NCBI GenBank assembly: GCA_019090405.1
Contig: JAHRVZ010000019.1
Coordinates: forward strand, 1 to 6,403
Origin: Paracoccaceae bacterium
GTDB taxonomy: Bacteria; Pseudomonadota; Alphaproteobacteria; Rhodobacterales; Rhodobacteraceae
Reading direction: 5' to 3'
Length of the DNA: 6,403 nt
The notes under the pieces: model-generated
What the model was told of the DNA's origin: nothing
Databases searched by the model: none
Seen by the model: only the letters and a program-made list of their open reading frames with translations
Position numbers and translations under genes: made by a program
Shown: piece by piece, positions 5,590-6,403 of the stretch
Layout of the letters: the number at the start of each line of letters is the position of its first letter
Numbering within the stretch: the first letter of the stretch is position 1

Positions 5590-6403
5590 ATGTCCCAATC
5601 GTTTCTGACCGATATCACCCAGACCTTGAACCAAATCAAAGTCGAAGGTCTGACCAAACGCGAGCGTTTGATTACATCTCCGCAAGGCGGTGAAATCACG
5701 GTTGGTGGTCATAACGTCATCAACCTGTGTGCCAACAACTATCTGGGACTGGCCAACCATCCGGATTTGATCGCTGCCGCCAAAGGCGCAATGGAGTCTT
5801 ATGGGTTCGGCATGGCCTCGGTTCGGTTTATCTGCGGCACACAGGACATTCACCGCGAATTGGAACAGCGTCTGGCCGGATTTTTGAACAAAGACGATTC
5901 CATTCTGTTTGCGGCTTGTTTTGACGCCAATGGGGGATTGTTCGAACCCCTTTTGGGGACAGAGGATGCAATCATATCTGACTCACTTAACCACGCGTCA
6001 ATCATCGACGGGGTGCGTTTGTGCAAGGCAAAACGCTATCGGTATCACAACAACGACATGACCGATCTTGAGGCAGGTCTGAAACAGGCCCGTGCCGACG
6101 GCGCGCGCCATATAATGGTCGCCACAGACGGTGTGTTCAGCATGGACGGTTATCTTGCGAACTTACCTGAAATTACCAAACTGGCCCGCAGATATGATGC
6201 TGTTGTTATGGTTGATGACTGCCACGCCACCGGCTTTATGGGGCCCAATGGAGCCGGAACACCAGATCATTTTGGTGTTGAGGTGGATATTCTGACCGGG
6301 ACGCTGGGCAAAGCGCTTGGCGGGGCAATTGGGGGTTACATCGCGGGGCCGCAGCCGGTGATTGACCTGTTGCGCCAACGCGCACGGCCCTATCTGTTTT
6401 CAA
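5590..6403 (+). CDS. kbl: 2-amino-3-ketobutyrate CoA ligase (glycine C-acetyltransferase), 3' end outside window
   Basis: A PLP enzyme that cleaves 2-amino-3-ketobutyrate with CoA to glycine and acetyl-CoA, the second step of threonine breakdown after threonine 3-dehydrogenase (Tdh). I read 271 codons from the ATG to the window edge with no stop; the family is about 395-400 residues, so roughly the last third is missing. Family stretches are clear: NLCANNYLGLANHPDLIAAA, FGMASVRFICGTQDIHRELE, CFDANGGLFEPLL (110-122), SLNHASIIDG with His135 stacking on PLP, ATDGVFSMDG, VMVDDCHATGF with Asp209 and His212, and TGTLGKALGG with the Schiff-base Lys241. These match Kbl much more closely than the related 5-aminolevulinate synthase or KAS-type alpha-oxoamine synthases. 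In many bacteria kbl is followed or preceded by tdh; tdh is not in this window and may lie just to the right. Confidence 0.96.
   Translation, partial: MSQSFLTDITQTLNQIKVEGLTKRERLITSPQGGEITVGGHNVINLCANNYLGLANHPDLIAAAKGAMESYGFGMASVRFICGTQDIHRELEQRLAGFLNKDDSILFAACFDANGGLFEPLLGTEDAIISDSLNHASIIDGVRLCKAKRYRYHNNDMTDLEAGLKQARADGARHIMVATDGVFSMDGYLANLPEITKLARRYDAVVMVDDCHATGFMGPNGAGTPDHFGVEVDILTGTLGKALGGAIGGYIAGPQPVIDLLRQRARPYLFS

Overview
The window looks like ordinary chromosomal DNA of an alphaproteobacterium, most likely Rhodobacteraceae (roseobacter-type). The reasons are the family-level look of the MutM, UbiE and UbiB proteins, a divergent mutM / ubiE-ubiB arrangement that I associate with that family, and moderate GC (about mid-50s percent by eye). 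I cannot name a genus. No tRNA, rRNA, CRISPR, insertion sequence or phage gene is visible. Almost the whole window is coding, and no stretch longer than 300 bases lacks a gene.

Left part, minus strand: mutM (DNA glycosylase for oxidised purines) reads leftwards and ends at 56. Positions 1-55 hold only a small hairpin just past its stop. An 84-bp divergent gap (908-991) separates mutM from the rightward genes and carries a plausible promoter for ubiE.

Middle part, plus strand: ubiE and ubiB are separated by one base. They are followed, after 9 bases, by a membrane-anchored alpha/beta-hydrolase of the COG4425/Abhydrolase_9 type whose ribosome-binding site overlaps the ubiB stop. The three form one tight operon. 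UbiE does the C-methylation of ubiquinone/menaquinone biosynthesis, and UbiB is the ATPase-like accessory factor of ubiquinone synthesis. The role of the hydrolase is unknown. Its predicted topology puts the catalytic domain in the periplasm.

Right part, plus strand: a 188-residue XRE-type helix-turn-helix plus cupin regulator is followed after 61 bases by kbl (2-amino-3-ketobutyrate CoA ligase, threonine-to-glycine catabolism), which runs off the right edge. The gap between them contains an imperfect 40-bp dyad that is a good candidate operator. The regulator has no Shine-Dalgarno sequence, and a perfect -35 box lies where it could give a leaderless transcript.

I found no convincing new multi-gene system. 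The points most worth a second look are the dyad in front of kbl with its adjacent regulator, and the presumed periplasmic hydrolase tied to the ubiquinone operon.
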